DNA from: JAISGQ01 sp964500965
GTDB taxonomy: Bacteria; Bacillota; Clostridia; Oscillospirales; Acutalibacteraceae
NCBI GenBank assembly: GCA_964500965.1
Contig: CAZCQZ010000036.1
Span: 1 to 19,335, forward strand
Length of the DNA: 19,335 bases
Reading direction: 5' to 3'
The notes beneath the pieces are model-generated. The model saw nothing but the letters and a program-made list of their open reading frames with translations. It had not been told where the DNA came from and searched no databases. Below are positions 6,655 through 14,426 of the stretch, piece after piece. Positions within the stretch are counted from its first letter, which is position 1. Every line of letters starts with the position of its first letter. The position numbers and the translations under genes were made by a program.

Positions 6655-7597
6655 TTAAATACTCCCTTTCAAAACTCGTAAGTGCTTTCATATATCCGTC
6701 GTTATCGACAAGATAGGAAAGTCCGTGGTCTGCATTCGGAACGGTATAAATCTTTTTAGGGGCGGTACAGGCATCGTAGCACTGTCGGCACATTTCACAT
6801 GGCACGAAACCGTCGTTTTCTCCATGGTAAAATATAATCGGTATTCTGCAATGCTCAACGGCTTCGACAGCACTTGATTCTTCAAGATTGAATCTGCCAA
6901 ACACCCTGCCGCCCATTTTTACAAAGGGATAAACAAGATTTGCCGGCAGCTTCATTTGTCCGATTACATGCTTGATTATTGCTTTAGGAGAGCTGTATCC
7001 GCAGTCCTCCAGCACAGCTATGACGTTTTCAGGCAAATCAAACTCACTTGCCATCATTACGGTGGCACCTCCCAGCGATATGCCGGTTAACATAATTTTG
7101 CAGTCCGCGCCGAATTTTTCGATTGCGAAATTGACCCACGAAAGAACATCGTAACGTTCCTTAATGCCAAAGGTTATGGTGTGTCCGTCACTTCTTCCGC
7201 AGGCACGCTGGTCAACAAGCATCACGTTATGAGAAACATCAAAGGCGCGCTGTATTCCGCCGCACATATCCCGTTCGCCGGTGCTTCGATAGCCGTGAAA
7301 CATAATCTCTATTATGCCGTTGTCGGCACCGTGGTAGTATTTTCCCCGCAATTTCAGACCGTCAAATGAAGTTGTTTCTATTTCCTCGCAGGGCTGTATA
7401 CGCATTTTCTTTATCCAGTCTATCATCTGTTCACGGTACGGACGATAGGCTTCGCCATTCGGTATCGGATATTCTTCTTTACTTTCCGCCCTTCTGCCCG
7501 GAGAATAAAAAGCCAGAAGATAACATACAAATGCCGCCGCAAATATCAGCGTTACAATTGCGGCAAAAACAAATAGCGACACATATAAAATTTTCAT
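6647..7597 (-). CDS. Alpha/beta hydrolase with N-terminal membrane helix
   Basis: The 316-residue protein starts with a hydrophobic helix (about 3-30) and continues as an alpha/beta-hydrolase domain. The nucleophile elbow is GISLGG with Ser174; the probable acid is Asp262 in YHGENDGFVP; the probable base is His291 in NADHGLSYL. HGY at 101-103 fits the oxyanion loop. It resembles the YfhR/BEM46-like group of membrane-anchored serine hydrolases whose substrates are mostly unknown. The ATG start is preceded by GGTGG. No convincing promoter is visible in the 43 nt between the HU terminator and the start, so it may depend on read-through or on a weak promoter. It overlaps the following Nudix gene. 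Confidence 0.88.
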   Translation of the reverse strand: MKILYVSLFVFAAIVTLIFAAAFVCYLLAFYSPGRRAESKEEYPIPNGEAYRPYREQMIDWIKKMRIQPCEEIETTSFDGLKLRGKYYHGADNGIIEIMFHGYRSTGERDMCGGIQRAFDVSHNVMLVDQRACGRSDGHTITFGIKERYDVLSWVNFAIEKFGADCKIMLTGISLGGATVMMASEFDLPENVIAVLEDCGYSSPKAIIKHVIGQMKLPANLVYPFVKMGGRVFGRFNLEESSAVEAVEHCRIPIIFYHGENDGFVPCEMCRQCYDACTAPKKIYTVPNADHGLSYLVDNDGYMKALTSFEREYLND

Positions 7598-7633
7598 AAA
7601 GCTTCACCACCGTCAACATGTTCCGATTGCGCA

Positions 7634-7661
7634 AAACAAAAGCCGGCATAAAGCCGGCTCG
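7634..7661 (-). terminator. Intrinsic terminator downstream of the HU gene
   Basis: AGCCGGC (7641-7647) and GCCGGCT (7653-7659) form a 7-bp GC-rich stem with a 5-nt loop. On the - strand it is followed by TTTGTTTTG, a typical interrupted U-tract. It lies 18 nt after the HU stop codon and closes the flippase - mazG - HU unit. Confidence 0.85.
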
Positions 7662-7676
7662 GAGATATTCGGATAA

Positions 7677-7952
7677 TTATTTGGAAACAGCATCCTTGAA
7701 CTGCTTGCCTGCCTTGAATACGGGAAGCTTGGAAGCGGGAATGACAATGCTTTCCTTGGTTCTGGGATTTCTTCCGGTTCTCTCCTTGCGGTCACGTACT
7801 TCAAAAGTACCGAAGTTTACGAGCTGTACCTTGTCGCCTGCGGCAACGGCATCCATGATAGCGTCGATAGTAGCGCTAACTGCCTTGTCTGCATCCTTCT
7901 TAGAAATGCCTGCCTTTTCAGCAACGGCTGCAATAAGTTCTGTCTTGTTCAT
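7677..7952 (-). CDS. hup: HU-family DNA-binding protein
   Basis: A 91-residue bacterial histone-like protein: MNKTELIAAVAEKAGISKK at the N-terminus, the VNFGTFEVRDRKERTGRNP arm with the proline that intercalates into bent DNA, and the C-terminal FKAGKQFKDAV helix. HU binds DNA as a dimer without strong sequence preference and compacts the nucleoid. The ATG at 7952 is chosen over an upstream extension because GGAGGT sits six bases before it and the protein then starts at the conserved family N-terminus. It follows mazG by 36 nt, an order common in Clostridia, and ends at a strong terminator. Confidence 0.96.
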   Translation of the reverse strand: MNKTELIAAVAEKAGISKKDADKAVSATIDAIMDAVAAGDKVQLVNFGTFEVRDRKERTGRNPRTKESIVIPASKLPVFKAGKQFKDAVSK

Positions 7953-7988
7953 TATTATACCTCCAGTAAATTTATATTCCAACAGAAA

Positions 7989-8795
7989 TTATTCTCTGTT
8001 TGAATCCTTTTCTTTTGCTCTGTTCCACAGAGCGTCCAGCTTTTCCGGCGATGCATTTGCCATGTCTATCCCCTCGTCTGCCGCGGTTTTTTCGCATTCG
8101 TCAAAACGTGCGATAAACTTTTCAACTGCATCTGCCAAAGCCTTTTCCGGGTCAACTTTTGAAAATCTCGATGTATTGACCACCGCAAACAGCAGGTCGC
8201 CAAGCTCCTCGGAGATTCTGCTTTCTTCGCCCGATGCTATCGCTTCTCTCAGTTCGGCAAGCTCCTCATCGACCTTTTCAAGAGTTCCCTCAACCGATGT
8301 CCAGTCAAAACCCGCTTTTGACGCTCTTTTTTGTACCTTTCTCGCTCTCATTAAAGCAGGAAAAGCTTTCGGAACGCTGACAAGAGTATCCGTATAGGTC
8401 GTTTGGTTTTTCGTCTCACGCTTTATAGCATCCCAGTTTGTCAGCACTTCTTCTGAGGTTTCGGCAACAACATTTCCGAAAACATGAGGGTGACGGATTA
8501 TCAGCTTTTTGCAAATGCCGTCCGCAACATCGTCAAAATCGAAATCGCCGTCCTCGGCAGCTATCTGCGAATGAAATGCCACTTGCAGAAGAAGGTCGCC
8601 CAGCTCCTCACAGAGATTTTCCTTATCTCCTGTGTCGATAGCCTCAAGGGTTTCATACGCTTCCTCAAGCAAATCGCCGCGAATTGACAAATGATTCTGC
8701 TCCTTATCCCATGGGCAGCCGTTTTCCGAACGGAGAATTTTCATGATTTCTCTCAAATCATCGACGGAATATTTTTCTTTGAAATTAAAGTCCAT
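7989..8795 (-). CDS. mazG: Nucleoside triphosphate pyrophosphohydrolase MazG
   Basis: The 268-residue protein has two MazG helical domains. The first carries the CPWDKEQ signature (27-33), then EEAYE (44-48) and EELGD (63-67), which bind magnesium and the triphosphate. The second has VDEELAE (about 176-182) and EELGD (196-200), so both copies keep their acidic motifs. MazG hydrolyses NTPs and dNTPs to monophosphate and pyrophosphate; it can clean non-canonical nucleotides and has been linked to lowering ppGpp in E. coli. The ATG at 8795 is chosen because GAGGCG lies 6 nt upstream; an in-frame TTG at 8807 overlaps that site. It lies between the flippase gene and HU. Confidence 0.95.
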   Translation of the reverse strand: MDFNFKEKYSVDDLREIMKILRSENGCPWDKEQNHLSIRGDLLEEAYETLEAIDTGDKENLCEELGDLLLQVAFHSQIAAEDGDFDFDDVADGICKKLIIRHPHVFGNVVAETSEEVLTNWDAIKRETKNQTTYTDTLVSVPKAFPALMRARKVQKRASKAGFDWTSVEGTLEKVDEELAELREAIASGEESRISEELGDLLFAVVNTSRFSKVDPEKALADAVEKFIARFDECEKTAADEGIDMANASPEKLDALWNRAKEKDSNRE

Positions 8796-8860
8796 AAAAC
8801 GCCTCAATCCATGTTGCGAAATAACTCATTTGTATTTTTCGGATAAGCACCTATCTAATT

Positions 8861-10759
8861 CTAACCTATCCAGTTGTGTTTTTCAAGTATTTTCGCGATT
8901 TTTTCACCTTTTGGAAGCATTAAAACATCATCTTTTGTTAAAATCCTGAATAAAATGATACAAACGGCGTAAATTATGACCGCAACTCCGATTCCGAGCA
9001 CCGTTGCAAGCTTGACGCCGGTGAATCCGACAATCAGCTCGTAACCGGCTCTCGCACCGACTGCGCACAATATTCCTGCCAACAAAGGTTTCACAAAAGT
9101 TCCGATGACATTGAATTTCATCGTTGTCCTCTTGCAGAGAATTATCATGCTTGCAACTACTATAAACAGATAGCAGCAAAGTGAGCCGATAGGCGCACCC
9201 TTAATATTGATGTCCTGAATGCCAACCAGAGTGTAATTCAAGACTATTTTTATTGAACAGCCTATAAGCATAAGCTTCAGAGGGACAGTCTGCTTGCCTA
9301 CCGCCTGGAGCATACTGTTAAGCGGAGTTACAAGAGTGCCGAAAAGCACCATTATTCCCAATGTCATCAGCATCGGCTCTGCAATTACAGCAGCCGCTTT
9401 TCCGGGATAGAGCAGCTGAAGAATCGGTCCCGCCATTGCCGCGATACCCAATCCTGCCGGCACTCCGATGAGGATAACTATTCGTATAACAGAATTGATT
9501 CCGCTTTTAACATTTTTGAGGTCACCGGTTGCCCACGCACCCGATATTGCAGGCAGTGCGCTTATTCCCAATGCCTGAGTGATATAGGGAACGAGATTGT
9601 AAAGGTTAAGGGCATAACCGTAACAGCCCCAAAGTGCGTTGGGCAAATCGGAAAGCATACCGGTATAGTCAAAGAGGCTCTTTGTCTCCCCTGTTGCCGA
9701 ATCGGTAACTGTGCCGCACAGATTTCTGTAATACTCGTTGAGCTTTTCAAGATTAAGCGAAGCCAATCTGTTGTTGATTGTCAGAGAATCTATGAGCTGG
9801 GTAATATTCAAAACAAGAGTACCCAGTGCAATAGGAAGTCCTATACGTACAAAGGCTTTCAGTATGTCCTTTGAATCCTCCGCTTTGGGAGAAAGACGTA
9901 TTTCCTTATCGGTAATAACGTCAGCCTTAACCTTATGTCTTACTACAAAGTAAATACACGATGCCATTGAGCCTATGGTTATTCCCAAAACGGCTCCTGC
10001 CGCCGCAAACATATAGCATACAAGCTTTGCTTCACCCTCGCTTGTAACCGTCTGCCCCAAAACTGTAAACGCTTCTGCGGCAATGTCGCTTCCGCTTGCC
10101 GCAGTCATTCCCATTGCCGCCTTTGCCGCTTCTATCTGGGAATTTCCTATGCTCATTACCGCAACCGCAAAGCCCAGTCCGAGGAAAAGCTTTCCCAGTG
10201 CTTCTATGACCTGAGATATTGCGGTCGGGTACATATTTCTTGTACCCTCATAATAACCTCTGTACGAGCCCTGTATACAGCAGAACAGCACGGACGGGCA
10301 CATTGCAAGTACGGCGTAAATCGAGCGTTCATTAACGAATTTAACGTACACAAACGCCGCCAGCACCATTACTACTGTGCCGACAACTCCCGTTGTCAAA
10401 AACAGTCGCCGCGCAACCTGATGTATTTTCTTAACATTACGATACCTGCGCAATGCTATGTTTTCCGCTATCTGCCTTGAAAGTGCGGAAGCAAAACCCG
10501 ATGCCGCCAATGTATATATGGGAACATACAGAGAGTAGGCATTGTTAAAATAACCCATGCCGTCCTCACCGATTATGTTTGCAAGGGGAATTTTGAATAC
10601 CGCACCGATAATCTTTACGATAATCGTCGCGACTGTCAAAATAATCGCGCCCTTTACAAGGGACTGACCTCTGTTATCCTCGCCGCTCATTCTGCGCTGT
10701 TGCGCTATTGCAGCAGCCGCAGCTCTGCGCTGCATATTTTTCTTGTTTTTTGTGGACAC
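8861..10759 (-). CDS. MOP-superfamily flippase, SpoVB/YabM/MurJ-like
   Basis: From the GTG at 10759 this is a 632-residue polytopic membrane protein with about 14 predicted helices after a charged cytoplasmic N-terminus. The first helix block (GAIILTVATIIVKIIGAVFK, then IPLANIIGEDGMGYFN) is the hallmark of the SpoVB/YtgP polysaccharide-export group. Such proteins flip lipid-linked sugars or peptidoglycan precursors across the membrane; which lipid it moves is not determinable here. In Bacillus and Clostridia a member of this family precedes mazG, as here. The GTG is preferred because AGGGAG lies upstream and a TATAAT at 10784-10789 would start transcription just before it. A TTG at 10843 and an ATG at 10735 are alternatives. 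The region of about 190-290 is a longer, Ala/Gly-rich loop. Confidence 0.88.
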   Translation of the reverse strand: MSTKNKKNMQRRAAAAAIAQQRRMSGEDNRGQSLVKGAIILTVATIIVKIIGAVFKIPLANIIGEDGMGYFNNAYSLYVPIYTLAASGFASALSRQIAENIALRRYRNVKKIHQVARRLFLTTGVVGTVVMVLAAFVYVKFVNERSIYAVLAMCPSVLFCCIQGSYRGYYEGTRNMYPTAISQVIEALGKLFLGLGFAVAVMSIGNSQIEAAKAAMGMTAASGSDIAAEAFTVLGQTVTSEGEAKLVCYMFAAAGAVLGITIGSMASCIYFVVRHKVKADVITDKEIRLSPKAEDSKDILKAFVRIGLPIALGTLVLNITQLIDSLTINNRLASLNLEKLNEYYRNLCGTVTDSATGETKSLFDYTGMLSDLPNALWGCYGYALNLYNLVPYITQALGISALPAISGAWATGDLKNVKSGINSVIRIVILIGVPAGLGIAAMAGPILQLLYPGKAAAVIAEPMLMTLGIMVLFGTLVTPLNSMLQAVGKQTVPLKLMLIGCSIKIVLNYTLVGIQDINIKGAPIGSLCCYLFIVVASMIILCKRTTMKFNVIGTFVKPLLAGILCAVGARAGYELIVGFTGVKLATVLGIGVAVIIYAVCIILFRILTKDDVLMLPKGEKIAKILEKHNWIG

Positions 10760-10783
10760 TATTATGCACTCCCTGCTGTCAGC

Positions 10784-10789
10784 ATTATA
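10784..10789 (-). promoter_or_regulatory. Possible -10 box for the flippase gene
   Basis: A consensus TATAAT on the - strand lies 25 nt upstream of the preferred GTG start, leaving just enough room for a transcript start and the AGGGAG ribosome binding site. No matching -35 is seen at 16-18 nt, so the call is weak. Confidence 0.3.
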
Positions 10790-10831
10790 TACAATACATA
10801 TGTCCGACCGGAACAATACTATTACCGAATA

Positions 10832-10882
10832 TTCCTCAGACAAGCATTATCCTGAGAAGGAATGATTATGTTCCCTCTCAGG
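10832..10882 (-). promoter_or_regulatory. Three-segment RNA structure between the zinc-ribbon and flippase genes
   Basis: In the - strand RNA, segment A (10882-10871) pairs with segment B (10862-10851) over 12 positions, with one G-U pair and an 8-nt loop. B can instead pair with segment C, CTGAGGAA (10839-10832), through CTCAG/CTGAG plus TTCC/GGAA with a small bulge. The A-B pair has an A-C mismatch on the + strand but only a G-U on the - strand, which points to function in the - strand transcript. No U-run follows, so it is not a standard terminator. It may be a leader switch, a 3' end stabiliser for the zinc-ribbon mRNA, or a processing site. Confidence 0.35.
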
Positions 10883-10920
10883 ACTTGTTTTGTATTTTTG
10901 AATTTAATCCGAAAGCCGCG

Positions 10921-11304
10921 TTATTCCGTTCTGATTCTTTTTTTATCGTCCAAACGTCTGCCGCATCTGTTACAATAAAGCGCGTCTTTGGAATTGACCG
11001 CACTACAGCTTCCGCATCTGCGGCGTTTTAGGGTCGTTGCGATTTTTTCGTTGACTTCGTCAAGCCGCCTGTACGCCTCGTTAATGCCGGCAACGCATTC
11101 TTTAATCATGTCTTCGGCGTTTGTCGAATCCGTATAGGAATCGTATACAAGTCTGCCAAGTGCTTCGTACTTCTTATTTATCTCGCCCGTAAGCTCAGCC
11201 GCGTTAAAACGAAGCCGCGACACTTCAAAAACATCTTTTGATGTTTTTGCAACCGTATCAGCCGCCGCTTTTGTTCCGTTTACAACACTTTCAAATATAT
11301 CCAT
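10921..11304 (-). CDS. Small coiled-coil protein with C-terminal zinc ribbon
   Basis: A 127-residue protein of unknown function. Residues about 5-93 are predicted to be long amphipathic helices rich in Ala, Glu and Lys, likely a coiled coil. The end holds two CxxC knuckles, Cys97/Cys100 and Cys111/Cys114 (CGSC...CNRC), forming a rubredoxin-like zinc ribbon, then a basic tail. Proteins of this shape are common in Clostridia but have no established role. There is no signal peptide or membrane helix. The ATG follows GGGGGAG and the gene has its own promoter. It is the first gene before the flippase - mazG - HU set and may be co-transcribed with it. Confidence 0.8.
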   Translation of the reverse strand: MDIFESVVNGTKAAADTVAKTSKDVFEVSRLRFNAAELTGEINKKYEALGRLVYDSYTDSTNAEDMIKECVAGINEAYRRLDEVNEKIATTLKRRRCGSCSAVNSKDALYCNRCGRRLDDKKRIRTE

Positions 11305-11329
11305 GATGTCTCCCCCTTTTCATGTACTT

Positions 11330-11359
11330 ATTTTATCATAAGGAGCTGTACAAAATCAA
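11330..11359 (-). promoter_or_regulatory. Sigma-A promoter of the zinc-ribbon gene
   Basis: On the - strand TTGATT (11359-11354) and TAAAAT (11335-11330) are separated by 18 nt, and the -10 is extended by TGA. It directs transcription into the zinc-ribbon gene and possibly the flippase - mazG - HU genes behind it. Confidence 0.55.
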
Positions 11360-11383
11360 CAGTATTTGTAATAATACACATTT

Positions 11384-12352
11384 TCATCGGTAAATACCGC
11401 CGCCTATAAACTCCCTCAACAGAGAGCTTTCCGGCACAAGCTCCGCAGAGATATGATTAAATCTGTCAAGCTTTTTGATAAGTTTTCCGGCAAGCTCATA
11501 GTTCGGGCTTTCTTCGCCAATCGCTTCAAGCAGCGGCAGCGCAAGCGGTGCCATTACACAAGGTTCGTAAATGTGTATGGAATTTATGGTAACATCGGCA
11601 CAATCCTTATAAGGGTCTAAATACTTTTTTTCTCCCCTGCGCACCGATTGCCACATACTCATTGTAGCATCGGCAGAGGTGCTTCTGAACTGGTTATCCC
11701 TCACGATTCTTCTGACAAGCCGCATATCATAAGGTCCGATAACATTTCTTTTGTTTCCGCGATATGCTCTGATGCCCTGCTTGACACTGCAATAGACTTT
11801 TAAAAGCCTGCTGTCGGGAAGATTACCGCAGACAACCGGATTAAGGGCATGGATTCCCTCTACGACAATAACATTATCGCCCTTTAAATTCAGCTCCATG
11901 CCGCTGTCTGCACGCCTTTTGGCGTGAAAATCAAACTGCGGCACCACGACCGGTCTGTTATACACAATGTCCGTCAGGCACTTGCGCATAAGCGGAACGT
12001 CCAGTGCTTCCACACATTCGTAATCCGGCTCGCCGAATTCATCTCTCGGCGTTTCATCGCCGCCCAAATAAAAATCGTCAAGGGAAATTCTTATTGCATT
12101 AACACCGCGTTTGTTTATGCTTTCGCATATCATTGCGGCGGTCGTGGTTTTTCCCGATGACGAGGGTCCTGCAAGCATCAGCAGCTTGTTGCCGCTGTCA
12201 CCGTTTATTATAAACTCCGCAATCGAATCAATTGTACGGGCATAAAGATTTTCCATTTGCAATATCATTTCTTTCGGTTCTCTTATTGCCGCACCGTTAA
12301 TCTTCGCAAGAGTTTCCGTAAAATTGTAATAATAATCAACGTAGTTTTTCAT
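11384..12352 (-). CDS. Uridine kinase-like P-loop nucleoside kinase
   Basis: From the ATG at 12352 this 322-residue protein has a Walker A loop GPSSSGKTT (about 62-70), then ISLDDFYLGGDETPRDEFG, the phosphoribulokinase/uridine kinase substrate loop, and a VVEGIHALN strand (the Walker B-like EG motif). The family phosphorylates uridine, cytidine or related nucleosides with ATP or GTP. Related clostridial proteins of about 550 residues carry N-terminal TGS and tRNA-synthetase-like domains; this one has only about 60 residues before the kinase. The start is uncertain: the ATG has no well-spaced ribosome binding site, while an in-frame TTG at 12361 has AAGGG five bases upstream. Either start overlaps the end of hemZ, so translation is probably coupled. 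It is the last gene of the recJ operon. Confidence 0.85.
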   Translation of the reverse strand: MKNYVDYYYNFTETLAKINGAAIREPKEMILQMENLYARTIDSIAEFIINGDSGNKLLMLAGPSSSGKTTTAAMICESINKRGVNAIRISLDDFYLGGDETPRDEFGEPDYECVEALDVPLMRKCLTDIVYNRPVVVPQFDFHAKRRADSGMELNLKGDNVIVVEGIHALNPVVCGNLPDSRLLKVYCSVKQGIRAYRGNKRNVIGPYDMRLVRRIVRDNQFRSTSADATMSMWQSVRRGEKKYLDPYKDCADVTINSIHIYEPCVMAPLALPLLEAIGEESPNYELAGKLIKKLDRFNHISAELVPESSLLREFIGGGIYR

Positions 12353-13778
12353 AGAAGTCAATCACGCCCTTCTTACGTTCCATCAGCATATCGAATCTTG
12401 ATATGTATTCATAAGGAAACTTGTAATTGAACACTCTTTCAATATATGTCGAGCCGGGCTTGCAGAGCTTTGTTACCGCACCTGCACCTACTCCCAGTAT
12501 GGTATGGGTTTCGTCCATTATATATATGTTATACAGTCCTTCGTTTCCCTTTTTAGACCAGCCGACATTTTCAAGATTACCCAGCATTCTTGTCTGCCTG
12601 TAGAGATAGTAGGGACTGTAGCCTGCGGCTATAAGCCTTGCATTCGCGTTTCTGAGCATTTCGGCACATTCGGTATTATTGGCGCTGTAGTTTGCCCTGC
12701 CGTCAATTACAATGTCGGAAGCGCGCTTCATGGAAAGGGTGTGAACGGTGATTCCGTTCGGCTCAAGACCGATAACATCATCAACGGTTTTAATGAATCC
12801 GTCAACCGTATCACCGTAAAGTCCGGCAATAATGTCCATGTTGATGTCATCAAAGCCGACATTTCGCGCCATATTAAAGGCTTCAATGGTTTGCGCTACC
12901 GTGTGCCGTCTGCCGATGTTTTCAAGTATCGTATCGTGCATTGTCTGGGGATTTATGCTGATACGGCTTACACCGGCTTTCTTTATCGCCAGCAGTTTTT
13001 CCTCCGTTACCGTATCCGGTCTGCCTGCTTCAACTGTAAATTCTCTGACACCGCTCATATCAAAGCCGTCACACACTGCGCCGAGGACACACGAAAGCTG
13101 TTCGGCACTGAGCGTCGTGGGCGTTCCTCCGCCCATGTACACTGTATCGAGCCTTAACCCCAGCCGACGCACCATTTCCGCTGTAATGTTAATTTCCTTT
13201 ACAAGCAATTCCACGTAATCGGGAATCAAATGCTTAGCCTGTGCCACAGTCTGCGACACAAACGAGCAGTAGGCACATCTTGTGGGGCAAAAGGGCACTG
13301 AAATATATAAGCTGAAAGAATCATCGGTACAGGTATTAAGCAACGGCGTTTCCACCGCATATGTGCGCTTTGCAAGCTCCAGCTTTTCTTCGCTAACAAA
13401 ATAATCGCGTCTGAGCTTGTCAAGTGCCTCCTGCTCACTCATCTTTTCGCAAAAAGAACGCAGAAGCTTTATCGGTCTGACACCGGTAAGCATACCCCAC
13501 GGCGGCGTAAAGCCGGTTTGCTTCACAAGCAAGCCGTACAGCACCTGCGCATAGTTCAGCTCCGGGCTTTCGCCGTCTGCGGTTTTCTCGGCACTGAGGA
13601 TTTCTCCGTTAACACTCAGCACAGCATTTATTAAGCCGTTTGACGTTGTGATTTTTACATATTCGCTTTCGTCTTCACATTTCTTTTCCGATGTGACAAT
13701 ATTTTTTTCGGGATAAAATAATCTGCATAGCTGCTCGATTTCATATCCGCTACGCAAACCCTCAGCATAAATAACCAT
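12336..13778 (-). CDS. hemZ: Radical-SAM coproporphyrinogen dehydrogenase-like protein HemZ
   Basis: A 480-residue HemZ-type protein. An N-terminal domain (about 1-150) with PPWGMLTGVRPIK, typical of HemZ and not of HemN/HemW, precedes a radical-SAM barrel. The 4Fe-4S ligands are Cys164, Cys168 and Cys171 in VPFCPTRCAYCSF, and YMGGGTPT provides the SAM-binding glycine motif. HemZ is named for oxygen-independent coproporphyrinogen III oxidation, although many members may be HemW-like heme chaperones. No other heme-synthesis gene is in the window, so the true reaction is open. The ATG start has GAGGT upstream and lies one base after the stop of the MBL gene, indicating tight coupling. Confidence 0.9.
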   Translation of the reverse strand: MVIYAEGLRSGYEIEQLCRLFYPEKNIVTSEKKCEDESEYVKITTSNGLINAVLSVNGEILSAEKTADGESPELNYAQVLYGLLVKQTGFTPPWGMLTGVRPIKLLRSFCEKMSEQEALDKLRRDYFVSEEKLELAKRTYAVETPLLNTCTDDSFSLYISVPFCPTRCAYCSFVSQTVAQAKHLIPDYVELLVKEINITAEMVRRLGLRLDTVYMGGGTPTTLSAEQLSCVLGAVCDGFDMSGVREFTVEAGRPDTVTEEKLLAIKKAGVSRISINPQTMHDTILENIGRRHTVAQTIEAFNMARNVGFDDINMDIIAGLYGDTVDGFIKTVDDVIGLEPNGITVHTLSMKRASDIVIDGRANYSANNTECAEMLRNANARLIAAGYSPYYLYRQTRMLGNLENVGWSKKGNEGLYNIYIMDETHTILGVGAGAVTKLCKPGSTYIERVFNYKFPYEYISRFDMLMERKKGVIDFYEKLR

Positions 13779-13779
13779 A

Positions 13780-14412
13780 TTACCTCATTCTCATAAAAGA
13801 ATTGTGTGTTCTTTCGTGACCGATAGTTGTCGGTATATCGTGACCGGGATAGACCTTGCATTCATCGGGCAGTCTGCAAAGCTTGCGAAATGACATCATA
13901 AGCTGATGTTCATCTCCTCCGTACAAATCCGTCCTGCCGTGACCGCAGCAAAACATTGTATCGCCGGGAAAAAGCGTGTCATCACACAGGAAGCACACTC
14001 CTCCTGCCGTATGTCCCGGAGTTGCGATTACTTTGATTTTCAAGTCTCCGAGCTCAAGCTCATCGCCGTCATGCAGTAATATGTCGGGCTTTGAATTGCA
14101 GACAATTTCAACACCGATTAAAGGCTTTGAAGCGTTTTCACGCGCATTTTCAAGCATCGTGGCATCTTCCTCGGAAATAGCGACGAGTGCACCTGTTTTT
14201 TTCTTCGCTTCATCAAGACCGTATATATGGTCAAAATGTCCGTGAGTAAGGAGAATATATTTAATATTTTCAAACCCGACTTCACAGCACGCCTTTTCAA
14301 GTTCCTCATTCCATTCGCCGGGGTCAATAATTGCACTGACGCCTGTTTTCTCATCGGTTATGACATATGCGTTTGTATAAAACATTCTGGTCAAAACAGT
14401 ATTAACAATCAT
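13780..14412 (-). CDS. Metallo-beta-lactamase fold hydrolase, glyoxalase II-like
   Basis: The 210-residue protein has the complete metal-binding set of the MBL fold: THGHFDH (His57, His59, Asp61, His62), PGHTAGG, FPGD and a final YPGHD. The size and the GRTDLYGGD loop match short glyoxalase II-like thioesterases (YcbL/GloB2 type), which hydrolyse hydroxyacyl thioesters; the physiological substrate is unknown. In Clostridia it commonly sits between dtd and hemZ, as here. It is one base from hemZ downstream and 14 nt from dtd upstream. Confidence 0.92.
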   Translation of the reverse strand: MIVNTVLTRMFYTNAYVITDEKTGVSAIIDPGEWNEELEKACCEVGFENIKYILLTHGHFDHIYGLDEAKKKTGALVAISEEDATMLENARENASKPLIGVEIVCNSKPDILLHDGDELELGDLKIKVIATPGHTAGGVCFLCDDTLFPGDTMFCCGHGRTDLYGGDEHQLMMSFRKLCRLPDECKVYPGHDIPTTIGHERTHNSFMRMR

Positions 14413-14426
14413 AAGGTCACCTCAAA

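Noticed and set aside
7979..8001. AACAGA/TCTGTT hairpin at the mazG stop as a terminator
   Set aside because: The stem is short and AT-rich and no U-tract follows; HU most likely shares the transcript.
7618..8397. 259-codon + strand open frame across HU and mazG
   Set aside because: It is antisense to two well-supported genes, is very rich in Ser and Ala as expected for the reverse of such frames, matches no known family and has no ribosome binding site.
12504..13157. 217-codon + strand open frame inside hemZ
   Set aside because: It lies wholly antisense to the conserved radical-SAM barrel of HemZ and shows no recognisable domain.
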